Shown: positions 51,459 to 61,990 of the stretch, piece by piece | Layout of the letters: every line of letters starts with the position of its first letter | Numbering within the stretch: position 1 is the stretch's first letter | Assembly: GCF_001890765.1 (NCBI RefSeq) | Contig: NZ_KV878783.1 | Location: 3,004,771 to 3,068,770, forward strand | From: Spirulina major PCC 6313 | Lineage (GTDB): Bacteria > Cyanobacteriota > Cyanobacteriia > Cyanobacteriales > Spirulinaceae | Reading direction: 5' to 3' | DNA: 64,000 bases | Notes under the pieces: generated by a model | What the model saw: only the letters and a program-made list of their open reading frames with translations | Databases searched by the model: none | What the model was told of the DNA's origin: nothing | Made by a program: the position numbers and the translations under genes

Positions 51459-51938
51459 CTAAACCAAGGTATCAGGGCGAAACTCCGCCGCCCACGCCAG
51501 AGGAACCGGGCCGACCCAGGTAAGGGTAATTTGGCGAGATTGTTCGACAGTGTGGAGGTGAATGTCAAGGTAGGCGGGGGGTGGATCGAGGAGGCGTTCG
51601 GCCCATTCGATCGCCATAATGCCCGGCTCCACTTCGACACCGTCCCAATAGAGTTCGGGGTAGAGGGTGGCGACCCCAGCCGGATCGAGGCGGTAGAGAT
51701 CGAGGTGATAGAGGGGGAGGCGGCCGTCGGTGTATTCGTTGATTAGGGTGAAGGTGGGGCTGAGGATGGGGTCAGCAATGCCGAGACCTTGACCGAGGCC
51801 CTGAATCAGGGTAGTTTTCCCTGCACCAAGATCCCCAGACAAGAGGAGAACCGTCGGGGGAAGTATGTGCCCCAGGTGTTGGCCGAGGGCGAGGGTGGCG
51901 GCCGCGTCGGGGAGGTGGAGGATGTGAGTCGGGGTCAT
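51459..51938 (-). CDS. tsaE: tRNA threonylcarbamoyladenosine biosynthesis protein TsaE
   Basis: ATPase of the TsaBDE complex that makes t6A37 in ANN-decoding tRNAs. The 159 aa show the Walker A LLLSGDLGAGKTTLIQGLGQG near residue 30, SPTFTLINEYTDGRLPLYHL (the family SPTFxxxxxY and HLDLYRL), and the WAERL box (IMAIEWAERL). The C-terminal strand is complete. Lies upstream of the coiled-coil gene on the same strand. Confidence 0.94.
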   Translation of the reverse strand: MTPTHILHLPDAAATLALGQHLGHILPPTVLLLSGDLGAGKTTLIQGLGQGLGIADPILSPTFTLINEYTDGRLPLYHLDLYRLDPAGVATLYPELYWDGVEVEPGIMAIEWAERLLDPPPAYLDIHLHTVEQSRQITLTWVGPVPLAWAAEFRPDTLV

Positions 51939-51967
51939 ATGGCAATCCTAAATTAGATCAGGACAGG

Positions 51968-51987
51968 CAAGGGGCTTAAGCCCCTTG
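51968..51987. repeat. Palindrome upstream of tsaE
   Basis: CAAGGGGCTTAAGCCCCTTG, a perfect 20-nt palindrome nearly identical to the one at 35744. It lies between the yvcK-like stop (52027) and the tsaE start (51938) on the minus strand, so it may end the yvcK-like transcript. Confidence 0.65.
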
Positions 51988-52026
51988 TTTCTCAAGGCTG
52001 AGGATTTCACACCTCATATAGGATTG

Positions 52027-53451
52027 CTAGAGATTAACGATCGCTTCATCTTGGAGGCTTTTGAAGCCGTGGGTTTTACCATACCATCGGAGCAGGACGC
52101 GGGCGAGGCGTTGGTGGTCGTGGCGGACGTAGCCGTGCTCGTCTTCGGCCATGATATTGGCGGCGATGATCCGGCGACCGAGGCGGCTAATGTCTTCACG
52201 ATCGCAAAACACCGGATGCGCTTTTTCCTGGGCGTAGCGGATCAGGGTATGGGCCGAGGGCGATCGCCGATTCACCACCACCGCATCAAAGAGGCGTTGA
52301 CCACAGGCGCGATCGATGGCGCGGATATGGTCGGCCACGGTGTAGCCATCGGTTTCCCCCGGTTGGGTCATGATGTTGCAGGCATAGATGCGGGGGACTT
52401 TGGATTGAGCGATCGCCTCGCGAATTTCCGGCACGAGGAGATTCGGAATCACGCTGGTGTAGAGACTACCGGGGCCCAAAATAATAAAGTCCGCTTCGTT
52501 GATGGCCTTAATCGCAGAAGGGAGGGCGGGGGGATTATCGGGAGTGCAGCCAATGGTAGCGATCCGGCCCTGGGCGTGGGGAATTTGGGATTCCCCTTCG
52601 ATGCGGCGGCCATCTTCCATTTCGGCCCAGAGGCTCACATCGCTGAGGGTAGCAGGGAGGACACGACCGCGCACGGCTAATACCTTAGAACTGGCGGCGA
52701 TCGCCCGTTCTGGATCACCCGTAATCTCCGTCATCGCCGTCAGGAACAAATTCCCAAAACTATGGCCCGACAAGCCATCCCCCGAATTAAATCGATATTG
52801 AAACAACTCCGTCAGCAACTGTTCTTCCGCTGCCAAAGCCGCCACACAGTTACGAATATCCCCAGGGGGCAAAATCCCCATTTCCCGCCGCAGTCGTCCG
52901 GAGGAGCCGCCATCATCAGCCACGGTGACGATCGCAGTAATATTCGCACTGTATTCTTTTAAGCCCCGCAGGATCGTTGATAAGCCCGTACCGCCCCCGA
53001 TCGCGACAATTTTCGGCCCCCGGTTGAGGCGACGATGGGCCAAGAGGCGATCGATCAGTTCTTCGCCTTCGCCCACCTGTAACACTTCGGTAATTGATCC
53101 CAAACTGCGGGTTTGGCCCCACACTAAAAAAATCAACCCCAAAGCCAGGGCCAGTGGGCCAGAAATGGAATTGGGCATGACGCGGGCGATCGCTTCTAAG
53201 AGATCCGAAATAAACCCAATCAAGCGATACACTGGCGTGAGTCCCACCCAAATCGCCGTACCCAACACGGCCAGCAATGTTCCGGTGATACTCAACAACA
53301 ACCACCGCTTAATGAACAAGCCCGGCGCGAGCCATTTCATCCACAGGTTGACCTGCTTCGGTGTCCGCTGGCTCACAGTTGCCCAGTGCTGCTTATCCAC
53401 CTTGATATTGCGCAAGGCTTGCTCAATCAACCCAATAGACATAACGATCAC
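52027..53451 (-). CDS. YvcK/CofD-like protein (gluconeogenesis factor family)
   Basis: A 474-aa protein. The N-terminal 120 residues carry two or three hydrophobic helices ([20 protein letters not shown], and [17 protein letters not shown]), the cyanobacterial extension of this family. The core begins with [20 protein letters not shown], then [44 protein letters not shown], and [19 protein letters not shown], all family hallmarks. In Bacillus, YvcK affects gluconeogenic growth and wall synthesis and binds UDP-sugars; its job here is unproven. It is divergent from ruvC. Confidence 0.88.
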   Translation of the reverse strand: MIVMSIGLIEQALRNIKVDKQHWATVSQRTPKQVNLWMKWLAPGLFIKRWLLLSITGTLLAVLGTAIWVGLTPVYRLIGFISDLLEAIARVMPNSISGPLALALGLIFLVWGQTRSLGSITEVLQVGEGEELIDRLLAHRRLNRGPKIVAIGGGTGLSTILRGLKEYSANITAIVTVADDGGSSGRLRREMGILPPGDIRNCVAALAAEEQLLTELFQYRFNSGDGLSGHSFGNLFLTAMTEITGDPERAIAASSKVLAVRGRVLPATLSDVSLWAEMEDGRRIEGESQIPHAQGRIATIGCTPDNPPALPSAIKAINEADFIILGPGSLYTSVIPNLLVPEIREAIAQSKVPRIYACNIMTQPGETDGYTVADHIRAIDRACGQRLFDAVVVNRRSPSAHTLIRYAQEKAHPVFCDREDISRLGRRIIAANIMAEDEHGYVRHDHQRLARVLLRWYGKTHGFKSLQDEAIVNL

Positions 53452-53615
53452 AAAAAAGAACAGTGCTCAATCGATGATTTCGCTTGAATAATAACCTAAA
53501 TGCACCAAACTCCCCGGTTACTGCTCAACGGAACTCTCTTTAGTTAACCTGATCAAAGGTGAGAGCTTGGCTCACCCCTTAGTATTTCTAATCTTTCAAT
53601 GTTGCTAACTCCGGA

Positions 53616-54119
53616 ATGATTTGCGATCGCACCCCTCCACCCCGCCGCATTTTAGGCATTGATCCGGGTCTAGCGCGGGTCGGGTTTGGCATTATTGACA
53701 TCGATGAAGATGGGGCAACGCTGCCCCGCTTGGTGGACTGTGGCATTATTCAAACTGCGGCGAAAACGCCCTTGGGCGATCGCCTGATCACCCTCTATGA
53801 CGATCTCCATACATTGATCGAGCAAAGTAAACCGGATCTTGTGGCCATTGAAAAATTATTTTTCTACCGGATGGGCAATACGATCACCGTGGCCCAGGCG
53901 CGGGGGGTGATTTTATTAGCGATCGCCCAAAGCAACCGCCCGATGGTAGAATTTACCCCCGCCCAAGTCAAACAAGCCCTCACCGGCTACGGCAACGCCA
54001 AAAAGCCCGAAGTCCAAGCCGCCGTTACCCGTGAACTCGATCTCGACGCGATCCCCCAACCCGACGATGCCGCCGATGCGATCGCGATCGCCCTCACCGC
54101 CCATTATCAAAACCTTTAA
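53616..54119 (+). CDS. ruvC: Holliday junction resolvase RuvC
   Basis: Endonuclease that resolves Holliday junctions with RuvAB. The 167 aa show the four acidic residues: Asp16 in [14 protein letters not shown], Glu in [14 protein letters not shown], and two Asp in [16 protein letters not shown]. Also [11 protein letters not shown] and [16 protein letters not shown] are conserved. A TTG or another start just upstream is possible, but ATG 53616 is consistent with family length. Intact. Confidence 0.95.
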   Translation: MICDRTPPPRRILGIDPGLARVGFGIIDIDEDGATLPRLVDCGIIQTAAKTPLGDRLITLYDDLHTLIEQSKPDLVAIEKLFFYRMGNTITVAQARGVILLAIAQSNRPMVEFTPAQVKQALTGYGNAKKPEVQAAVTRELDLDAIPQPDDAADAIAIALTAHYQNL

Positions 54120-54223
54120 CGAAAAATACCGTTCTGCTGCTTGCCGTCCAATCAGCACCCTGAACAGCGATCGCCATTATCCCTCAACCTTGTCAACGTT
54201 CAAGCTCTTGGCGCAAAACGGGT

Positions 54224-54322
54224 TCAAACAAGGCAAGCGATCTTCAATTGCTCATCTGGCAAGACTTTCATGGCTTGGTAGATAATGCCATATTCATCAC
54301 AAAGCGTTAGAGTTTGTGCCAT
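54224..54322 (-). CDS. Small ORF (32 aa) behind the RelE-like gene
   Basis: Starts MAQTLTLCDEYGIIYQAMKV and ends at TGA 54224. It starts 8 bp after the stop of the upstream gene, so coupling is possible. It could be a truncated antitoxin or an independent peptide. There is no recognised domain, and the call rests on position alone. The rest of 54120-54330 shows nothing recognised. Confidence 0.3.
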   Translation of the reverse strand: MAQTLTLCDEYGIIYQAMKVLPDEQLKIACLV

Positions 54323-54330
54323 AGCCCAAG

Positions 54331-54723
54331 TTACGAGATTTGAGCTATTTCACGATCCTGATGAGAGAGAATGTCTTGGTATAGAGAGGCTGCAATCTCT
54401 TGATACGCTTGATTAATCTCATCGCAATTAACAACTCGAAAAAGAGTGAAGATAGCTTGCTCAAAAATAGGATCTTCATCAACTGCCAAGATCACGCTTA
54501 GATTTTTTGAAAGCCTTAAGGTATATAGAGAGGATTCATCTTCATTCAGTCCTGAGATCAGAAGAGGGCGACGCAGTTTTTGATAAACGGAACCTTTTTG
54601 GGTTGGAACTAGAGTTGCACAGTCATTGATCTTTTGGACTGCGATCGCTTTCTCGTCTTGGCTTAGCTTGTCAAGATCCTGTTCAAAGCTTCTCGTTGAC
54701 TCAATTAAAACGTCCACGCTCAT
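54331..54723 (-). CDS. RelE/ParE-like protein, probable toxin remnant or toxin
   Basis: Start at the Met at 54723 (MSVDVLIESTRSFEQDLDKL). The 130 aa fit a RelE/ParE-like fold: N-terminal helices around FEQDLDKLSQDEKAIAVQKI, then YQKLRRPLLISGLN, SSLYTLRLSKNLSVILAVDED (the central strands), and FTLFRVVNCDEINQAYQEIA, which resembles the usual C-terminal block. No typical antitoxin is adjacent. The family is inferred from pattern only. It lies between ruvC and pyrG on the opposite strand. Confidence 0.5.
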   Translation of the reverse strand: MSVDVLIESTRSFEQDLDKLSQDEKAIAVQKINDCATLVPTQKGSVYQKLRRPLLISGLNEDESSLYTLRLSKNLSVILAVDEDPIFEQAIFTLFRVVNCDEINQAYQEIAASLYQDILSHQDREIAQIS

Positions 54724-54901
54724 GAACCATCCATCTGTACTAGATACTTGCACTCACCCCTTAGCATAGCAAGAAACCCTACCGGGAGCAGTCCAACGAC
54801 ATCCCAACTGACCCCACTCCAGCCCGTGGGGTGATCTCGCCCAACCCTTAACAATTCTCACGGATTGCCCCTCAAGGCCGTATGGCACAATGAACGGGTG
54901 A

Positions 54902-56602
<1,701 letters not shown>

Positions 56603-56632
56603 ATTGTCTCACTCAGGGGGAGTGCGATCGCA

Positions 56633-57067
56633 GTGACGCATTGGGTCAAAATTCCAGAAGCTCGGCAACACTACCTAATCGATTTGGAGCAGGTTACCGC
56701 GTTTGTTTGTTCCAAAAATGGACGGTTAACCCTGTGGTTGCCGGACAGTCGGATGCCGATGGTCTTGACCCGTGGGGGCAACTTAGGCACGTACGATCGC
56801 ATCCTCACCTACGCCCACGCCTTACCCAAACCCAACACGATGACCCCCTGGTTTAAGCTTGATTACGATCGCAGTATCTACATCATCAACCTGGCGAAAA
56901 TCAGCAGTTTTTGCTATGGCCCCGGCCAAAAAATCACCTTTTGGCTCCCCGATGCAGGGTTGCCGATCGTCCTCACCCACCACAGCAACCCCGCCAGCTA
57001 TACCACCCTCTGCCAATTCATCGAGCAGCAGACCGGGGAACGGTTAGAGGATGGGGGCGAGGTTTAA
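56633..57067 (+). CDS. Hypothetical protein made of two tandem copies of one module
   Basis: Starts at GTG 56633, 30 bp after pyrG. The 144 aa divide into two homologous halves: WVKIPEARQHYLIDLEQVTA then LTLWLPDSRMPMVLTRGGN, and WFKLDYDRSIYIINLAKISS then ITFWLPDAGLPIVLTHHSN. The repeat unit is about 60 residues and looks like a small beta module. I recognise no family. Its last 4 bp overlap the convergent cobM gene. Confidence 0.65.
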   Translation: MTHWVKIPEARQHYLIDLEQVTAFVCSKNGRLTLWLPDSRMPMVLTRGGNLGTYDRILTYAHALPKPNTMTPWFKLDYDRSIYIINLAKISSFCYGPGQKITFWLPDAGLPIVLTHHSNPASYTTLCQFIEQQTGERLEDGGEV

Positions 57068-57855
57068 CGGTTGGCCTCTGCTGGGCGGGGTCGAAACAGG
57101 TGAGTGTGATCGGGGTGGTAGAGTTGCGATCGCGCCACGCCAGCCCCCAAGGCCGGACTAATTAAATACATCGTCGTGCGGATCAAGTCTTGATCGTGGG
57201 ACGTGGCGGCCATGTCACTCAAGGGCACAACGATGATTTTTTCATCGGGCCAGCCCACCCGATAACAGATGGCCACGGGGGTATCGGGGGGGTAGTGCTC
57301 CAACAGTTGGGCTTGGGCTGCGTCCACATGGCGGGCGGCGAGGTAGAGGCAGAGGCTGGCCCGATGGGCGGCGAGCGATCGCAATTCCTCCGCTGCGGGC
57401 ACGGCGGACGCTTGACCACTGACCCGCGTCAAAATAATCGTCTGCACCAAGTCCGGCACGGTCAATTCTGCGCTCAATTTCGCCGCTGCGGCCTGAAATG
57501 CACTAATCCCCGGCACGAGTTCAAAGGGAATCCCCGCCTCTGCCAGGCGGTGCATCTGTTCATGGATCGCACTGTAGAGGGTGAGATCCCCGGAATGGAG
57601 CCGGACGACGGATTTACCGGCTCGGACGCGATCGCACATTAACGGCACCACTTCCTCTAAGGTCGTGTGACCTGTGGCGATTAACTCCGCATCGGGTCGC
57701 GTCCCTTCTAAAATCTGCATCGGTACGAGGGAATTCGCATAGAGAATTACATCCGCCTGGGCGAGAATCCGCTGGGCTTTGACGGTTAATAGTTCTGGAT
57801 CACCGGGCCCGGCTCCCACGATATAAACAGCGGCTTGGAGAGAATCAGAGGACAT
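57064..57855 (-). CDS. cobM: Precorrin-4 C11-methyltransferase
   Basis: SAM-dependent methyltransferase of corrin ring synthesis, methylating C-11. The start is the Met at 57855 (MSSDSLQAAVYIVGAGPGDP); the extra 24 residues upstream are not conserved. The 263 aa show VYIVGAGPGDPELLTVKAQR, VILYANSLVPMQIL, VVRLHSGDLTLYSAIHEQM, FELVPGISAFQAAAAKL and TIILTRVSGQ. This is the CobM/CbiF branch. Works in the same pathway as cobO at 29127. Confidence 0.93.
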   Translation of the reverse strand: MSSDSLQAAVYIVGAGPGDPELLTVKAQRILAQADVILYANSLVPMQILEGTRPDAELIATGHTTLEEVVPLMCDRVRAGKSVVRLHSGDLTLYSAIHEQMHRLAEAGIPFELVPGISAFQAAAAKLSAELTVPDLVQTIILTRVSGQASAVPAAEELRSLAAHRASLCLYLAARHVDAAQAQLLEHYPPDTPVAICYRVGWPDEKIIVVPLSDMAATSHDQDLIRTTMYLISPALGAGVARSQLYHPDHTHLFRPRPAEANR

Positions 57856-58148
57856 GGGCAACGTACAGAATAGAGGGTGATGCTGTTGCGGATCAATCGT
57901 GCCAGCTTTGGGACTCGCGATCGCCACAACAGGCTTTTTATTATAGGGAGTTTAATCGCTCTGCATCGATCCTGACGCTCCGATCAGTCTCGGTGTTGGC
58001 GCTGTGCCATCCGGGTTAAGGTTTTCCGTAATTAGCCATCCTCAGCAAAATAGGCTGATAGACTCCCAGCAGTCCAACGCTCAACATGACAGTGCGTTAC
58101 GCTGCGCCAACAGCACCCTACTGGCGGGCAAGATGGGGATAACGAGCA

Positions 58149-58165
58149 GCGGGCAAGATGCCCGC
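58149..58165. repeat. Short palindrome in the cobM-por intergenic region
   Basis: The 349-nt stretch 57856-58204 has no gene. It contains GCGGGCA-AGA-TGCCCGC (58149-58165) and, 20 bp before, a related GCGGGCAAGATGGGG that is only half palindromic. It lies 39 bp past the por stop, and may act as its terminator. Nothing else was recognised. Confidence 0.6.
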
Positions 58166-58204
58166 ACCCCTTAAATCCTTGGATATGACTGGAGCAGCGA
58201 TCGC

Positions 58205-59242
<1,038 letters not shown>

Positions 59243-59319
59243 TTACAAAGGGTTAAATAGAGAGGTGCAAAACAGTTACACCCCAAAACAGTAAAACAGT
59301 TAGCAAGATTCAGCACGGC

Positions 59320-60066
59320 TTAGTAGTTGAAATACACCCGCGAACCTGGGCGAATATCCATGTGCCAAAACCCTTTACTGGGGCCGGCAATGCCCACGCC
59401 TTTAATCTCCGGGATCGACTTAATCACACTCAACAGCGTGGAATAATCGCCATTGAGGGGGCGCACATCCAACGCCCGCCCATATTTATGCTGAGAGCGA
59501 CCCGCCCCAATGGCCAGATTCGGCGGCCGATAGGCGCTATTGATTGCGATCGGTGACCCAAATTTCGATCGCACCTTCCCAAACACCTTCGCCATTTCCA
59601 TCATATTGCGCACCACCTGATCCGCACTGCCAAAATCCGATGTGCTGATCGGCTTGCGACTTAACCCCGCCGTCATTTCACCCCAGGTGATATTACTCCC
59701 CGGCACTACCATTTCATTTTCATAAATCAACCCCACCACCGGGAAGGTGGCCGATCGCCCCGACTTACTGCCGGCACTGGCGTTCGTGGTCGTGGGCACA
59801 TTATCCACTTGATCGGAAACGTCATGTTTTTCTTCCACATCGGCCAAAATGTCGATGGTGCTTTGGCCAATGTCTTCGGGATACGCCAGATAATAATCCT
59901 TTTTAAACGCAGCAAAGGCGGCCAGGGTTTTCGGGCCGACATGGCCATCCACACCGCTTTTTTCCAAGTAGCCCGCTAACGCCAATTGCCCTTGAATCCA
60001 TTTCATCGTGTCTCGATCTTGGATCGAGTTCAGGGGGACGGAACCGCTAATCGTAGGTTTACCCAT
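59320..60066 (-). CDS. Peptidoglycan-binding and M15-type peptidase protein
   Basis: A 248-aa protein with an N-terminal PG_binding_1-like module (MKWIQGQLALAGYLEKSGVD, then GHVGPKTLAAFAAFK), a Ser/Thr-rich linker, and a C-terminal peptidase M15 (VanX/DacA-like) domain with INSAYRPPNLAIGAGRSQHK, YGRALDVRPL and GFWHMDIRPG, giving the His/Asp/His zinc site. There is no signal peptide, although its target is cell wall; some such proteins in cyanobacteria are phage-lysin-like. It stands alone beside the IS605 element. Confidence 0.8.
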   Translation of the reverse strand: MGKPTISGSVPLNSIQDRDTMKWIQGQLALAGYLEKSGVDGHVGPKTLAAFAAFKKDYYLAYPEDIGQSTIDILADVEEKHDVSDQVDNVPTTTNASAGSKSGRSATFPVVGLIYENEMVVPGSNITWGEMTAGLSRKPISTSDFGSADQVVRNMMEMAKVFGKVRSKFGSPIAINSAYRPPNLAIGAGRSQHKYGRALDVRPLNGDYSTLLSVIKSIPEIKGVGIAGPSKGFWHMDIRPGSRVYFNY

Positions 60067-60199
60067 CTTGCAAGACCTCGTAAAGGTTAATGTTGATTAT
60101 TTCACGGTTGACGCTTTCAACACTGGGGTTTGATCCTGTGCCGTCGAGGGTTTTGGACAATATTCAGCGTTGAACTATTGTGACTGTGAGGATGTCGCT

Positions 60200-60330
60200 T
60201 CCAGCCTTTGACTTACTCCCCCGTTTAGAAAACGGGGGATTCTGGGATCAAACAGCAATAGCAGGCAACGCCTGTCTGACATCACCTAACCCAATGGCTG
60301 AAGCCCCAGCCACTTTAATATTCATCGCCG
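60200..60330 (-). ncRNA. Candidate TnpB guide RNA at the tnpB 3' end
   Basis: By family knowledge, TnpB's guide RNA is made from the 3' end of tnpB and the element end, with the guide taken from flanking DNA. Here the region runs from the last tnpB codons through the hairpin at 60238-60218 (minus strand), then AGTAAGTCAAAGG. No transcript evidence exists and the boundaries are rough. Confidence 0.35.
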
Positions 60331-61243
60331 CATTCTCATCCCGGTCATTCTCTGTCGAGCAACTGGGACACCGCCAATGGCGAGTCTCTAAATCCAGATG
60401 CTCCAAAATATGACCACAACTTGAACAGGTCTTGCTCGAAGGGAACCAGCGGTCAACATAGACCACCCGCTTCCCCTTCTTCGTCGCCACCCACTCCAGG
60501 ATTTGCAGAAACTCCCGAAACGCCAAATCACTCACCTTACGCCCCCAAAGCCGCTGCATCGCCTTGAGGTTCAAGGTTTCAAAACACAGCACATCAAACT
60601 GATTCGTCAGTTTGCGAACTGCATTGAGTGACTGCTTGAAGAACAAGGGTGCATCAATCTTGAATCCCTCCGAACAGGTCAGAAACGTCTTAAGTCCAAA
60701 ATCAAAACCAGCAATGTTACCTGTCTCGGTTTTGACTTGGGGTTCTGACAGGGTATCTACCGTGACAATCATCCACAGTTCTCCGAGGGGAGTCCGCTTA
60801 ATCGTCACGGTCTTGACCTTGCCCTCAATGGGGCGAGAGTGCCAATATTGATAGACTTTGTTCCCAATCCTGACCCGGTTGCCACCGAGGAATTTGTACC
60901 CAGCTTGCTTGAGGGTGAAGGATTTGTACTTTCGGGTCTTCTTAAAGTTTGGCGGGCGAACGCCTTTTTGGTTGTGCTTGAAGAAGAGTTGATAGGCTTT
61001 CTCAATCCGTTGACAGATATCCTGTACGGCTTGAGAACCCACTTGCAACCACCAGGGGTTCCGTTTACGGAGCTTGGCGATGTGTTTTTGTAGTCGGGCA
61101 CAGTTCAAGTGCTTACCCCAGATGCGATAGTACCGCTTGTGGAGGGCAACACAATGGTTGTAGATACGCCCTGCGGCATTGATTGTCCGCTTGAGGTATC
61201 GATTCCGCTTATGCTGGTAGAGCTTGAACTTGAGCGTTTTCAT
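60248..61243 (-). CDS. tnpB: RNA-guided nuclease TnpB
   Basis: A 331-aa TnpB. RuvC-I lies in GNIAGFDFGLKTFLTCSEGF (Asp), RuvC-II in VLCFETLNLKAMQRL (Glu), a zinc ribbon follows in SKTCSSCGHILEHLDL and WRCPSCSTEN, and RuvC-III is NDRDENAAMNIKVAGA (Asp). The N-terminal helix-turn-helix KLYQHKRNRYLKRTINAAGR is typical. It is shorter than the 370-400 aa usual for TnpB but has all catalytic residues. Family members are guided by an RNA from the element end and cut at the donor site. Confidence 0.9.
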   Translation of the reverse strand: MKTLKFKLYQHKRNRYLKRTINAAGRIYNHCVALHKRYYRIWGKHLNCARLQKHIAKLRKRNPWWLQVGSQAVQDICQRIEKAYQLFFKHNQKGVRPPNFKKTRKYKSFTLKQAGYKFLGGNRVRIGNKVYQYWHSRPIEGKVKTVTIKRTPLGELWMIVTVDTLSEPQVKTETGNIAGFDFGLKTFLTCSEGFKIDAPLFFKQSLNAVRKLTNQFDVLCFETLNLKAMQRLWGRKVSDLAFREFLQILEWVATKKGKRVVYVDRWFPSSKTCSSCGHILEHLDLETRHWRCPSCSTENDRDENAAMNIKVAGASAIGLGDVRQALPAIAV

Positions 61244-61278
61244 GGTTGATATGATACCTTAGATTGTAGATAAGAGCA

Positions 61279-61695
61279 ATGCATCTACAAACAGTGAGAA
61301 CTAACTATCGCCATTACAATCACTCCCTTGGACTTGCTACTGTTCATCTGGTTTGGATTCCCTGTCGCCGCAAACGCGTCTTTGAGCGCAATCAACCGCT
61401 CAAGTTGCGTTGCATTGATATTTTTCACTCTGTTGCACAGGATAAGGGCTGGATTATCAAGGTTCTGGAGGTGGCATCAGACCATGTTCATCTTTTGGTC
61501 GAATATGATCCTCACCATTCCATTGCTCAAGTCGTCAAGGCTTTTAAGGGGCGATCGTCTCGCTTGCTCCGTCGTGAGTTCCCTGAGCTTTTGAAGTTGC
61601 CCAGTTTGTGGACTCATTCTTATCTGTTCGATACGACTGGCAAGGTGAGTACCCAGAAGGTTTTGCAGTATATCAATGACCCTCATCACGGCTGA
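61279..61695 (+). CDS. tnpA: Y1 transposase TnpA (IS200/IS605)
   Basis: A 138-aa HUH single-strand transposase: LATVHLVWIPCRRKRVFE at the start, the HUH motif in SDHVHLLVEYDPHHS, VVKAFKGRSSRLLRREFPEL, WTHSYLFDTTGKVS, and the catalytic Tyr likely in TQKVLQYINDP. It moves the element by single-strand excision, recognising the end hairpins. The divergent tnpB starts 35 bp away. Confidence 0.93.
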   Translation: MHLQTVRTNYRHYNHSLGLATVHLVWIPCRRKRVFERNQPLKLRCIDIFHSVAQDKGWIIKVLEVASDHVHLLVEYDPHHSIAQVVKAFKGRSSRLLRREFPELLKLPSLWTHSYLFDTTGKVSTQKVLQYINDPHHG

Positions 61696-61848
61696 ATAAA
61701 TTCAGCCCTTCGCTTATATCCCCCGTTTAGAAAACGGGGGCTTTACGCTTCACCTTCGTAATTCTACAGAGAATCCCTCAAGAGAATGAGCATTCTCTGT
61801 AAAAATTAATCTTCTGTTGATCCAGAACCCAAGCAGTTCCCCCCAGTG

Positions 61849-61949
61849 GGGGATTGAAATCCCCGCCTTAGAGCGAAAACCCGTTCACACGGGTGCGGGA
61901 GTGGGCTTCAGCCCACTTTCGCTATGAGCCAAGAACTTCAGTTCTTGGC
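61849..61949. repeat. Modular multi-arm palindromic repeat, copy 3
   Basis: Lies in the 295-nt space between tnpA and the TreS-Mak gene, 108 bp from the IS605 end. Arms in order: GGGGATT (61849-61864), an enclosing stem AGCGAAA with TTTCGCT holding ACCCGT-type and AGTGGGCT arms, then GCCAAGAACT (61928-61949). It is close to the reverse complement of copy 1 along its whole length. Compared with copy 2, the outer arms are in the same order but the central pair is reversed. Confidence 0.85.
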
Positions 61950-61990
61950 GGAGCGGGGCTTGGCAAACTCATCTTCACAGCTCTTGGGTT

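Larger units (their letters stand above)
60218..61740. mobile_element. IS200/IS605-family element with divergent tnpA and tnpB
   Basis: A 1523-bp unit bounded by identical 21-nt hairpins, CCCCCGTTT-AGA-AAACGGGGG, at 60218-60238 and 61720-61740. Both are in the same orientation, the usual layout for Y1-transposase ends. tnpB faces left and tnpA right, with 35 bp between their starts. In such elements the left end is near tnpA's 3' end (here 61740) and the right end near tnpB's 3' end (here 60218). Both genes are intact, so it may be active. Confidence 0.9.

Noticed and set aside
59320-60066. Prophage endolysin or prophage remnant
   Set aside because: The domain mix could fit a lysin, but no holin, terminase or other phage gene lies nearby.
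61839-61949. CRISPR array suggested by the repeated palindromes near 61.8 kb
   Set aside because: The units are different palindromes in one complex repeat, not identical direct repeats with unique spacers, and no cas gene is present.
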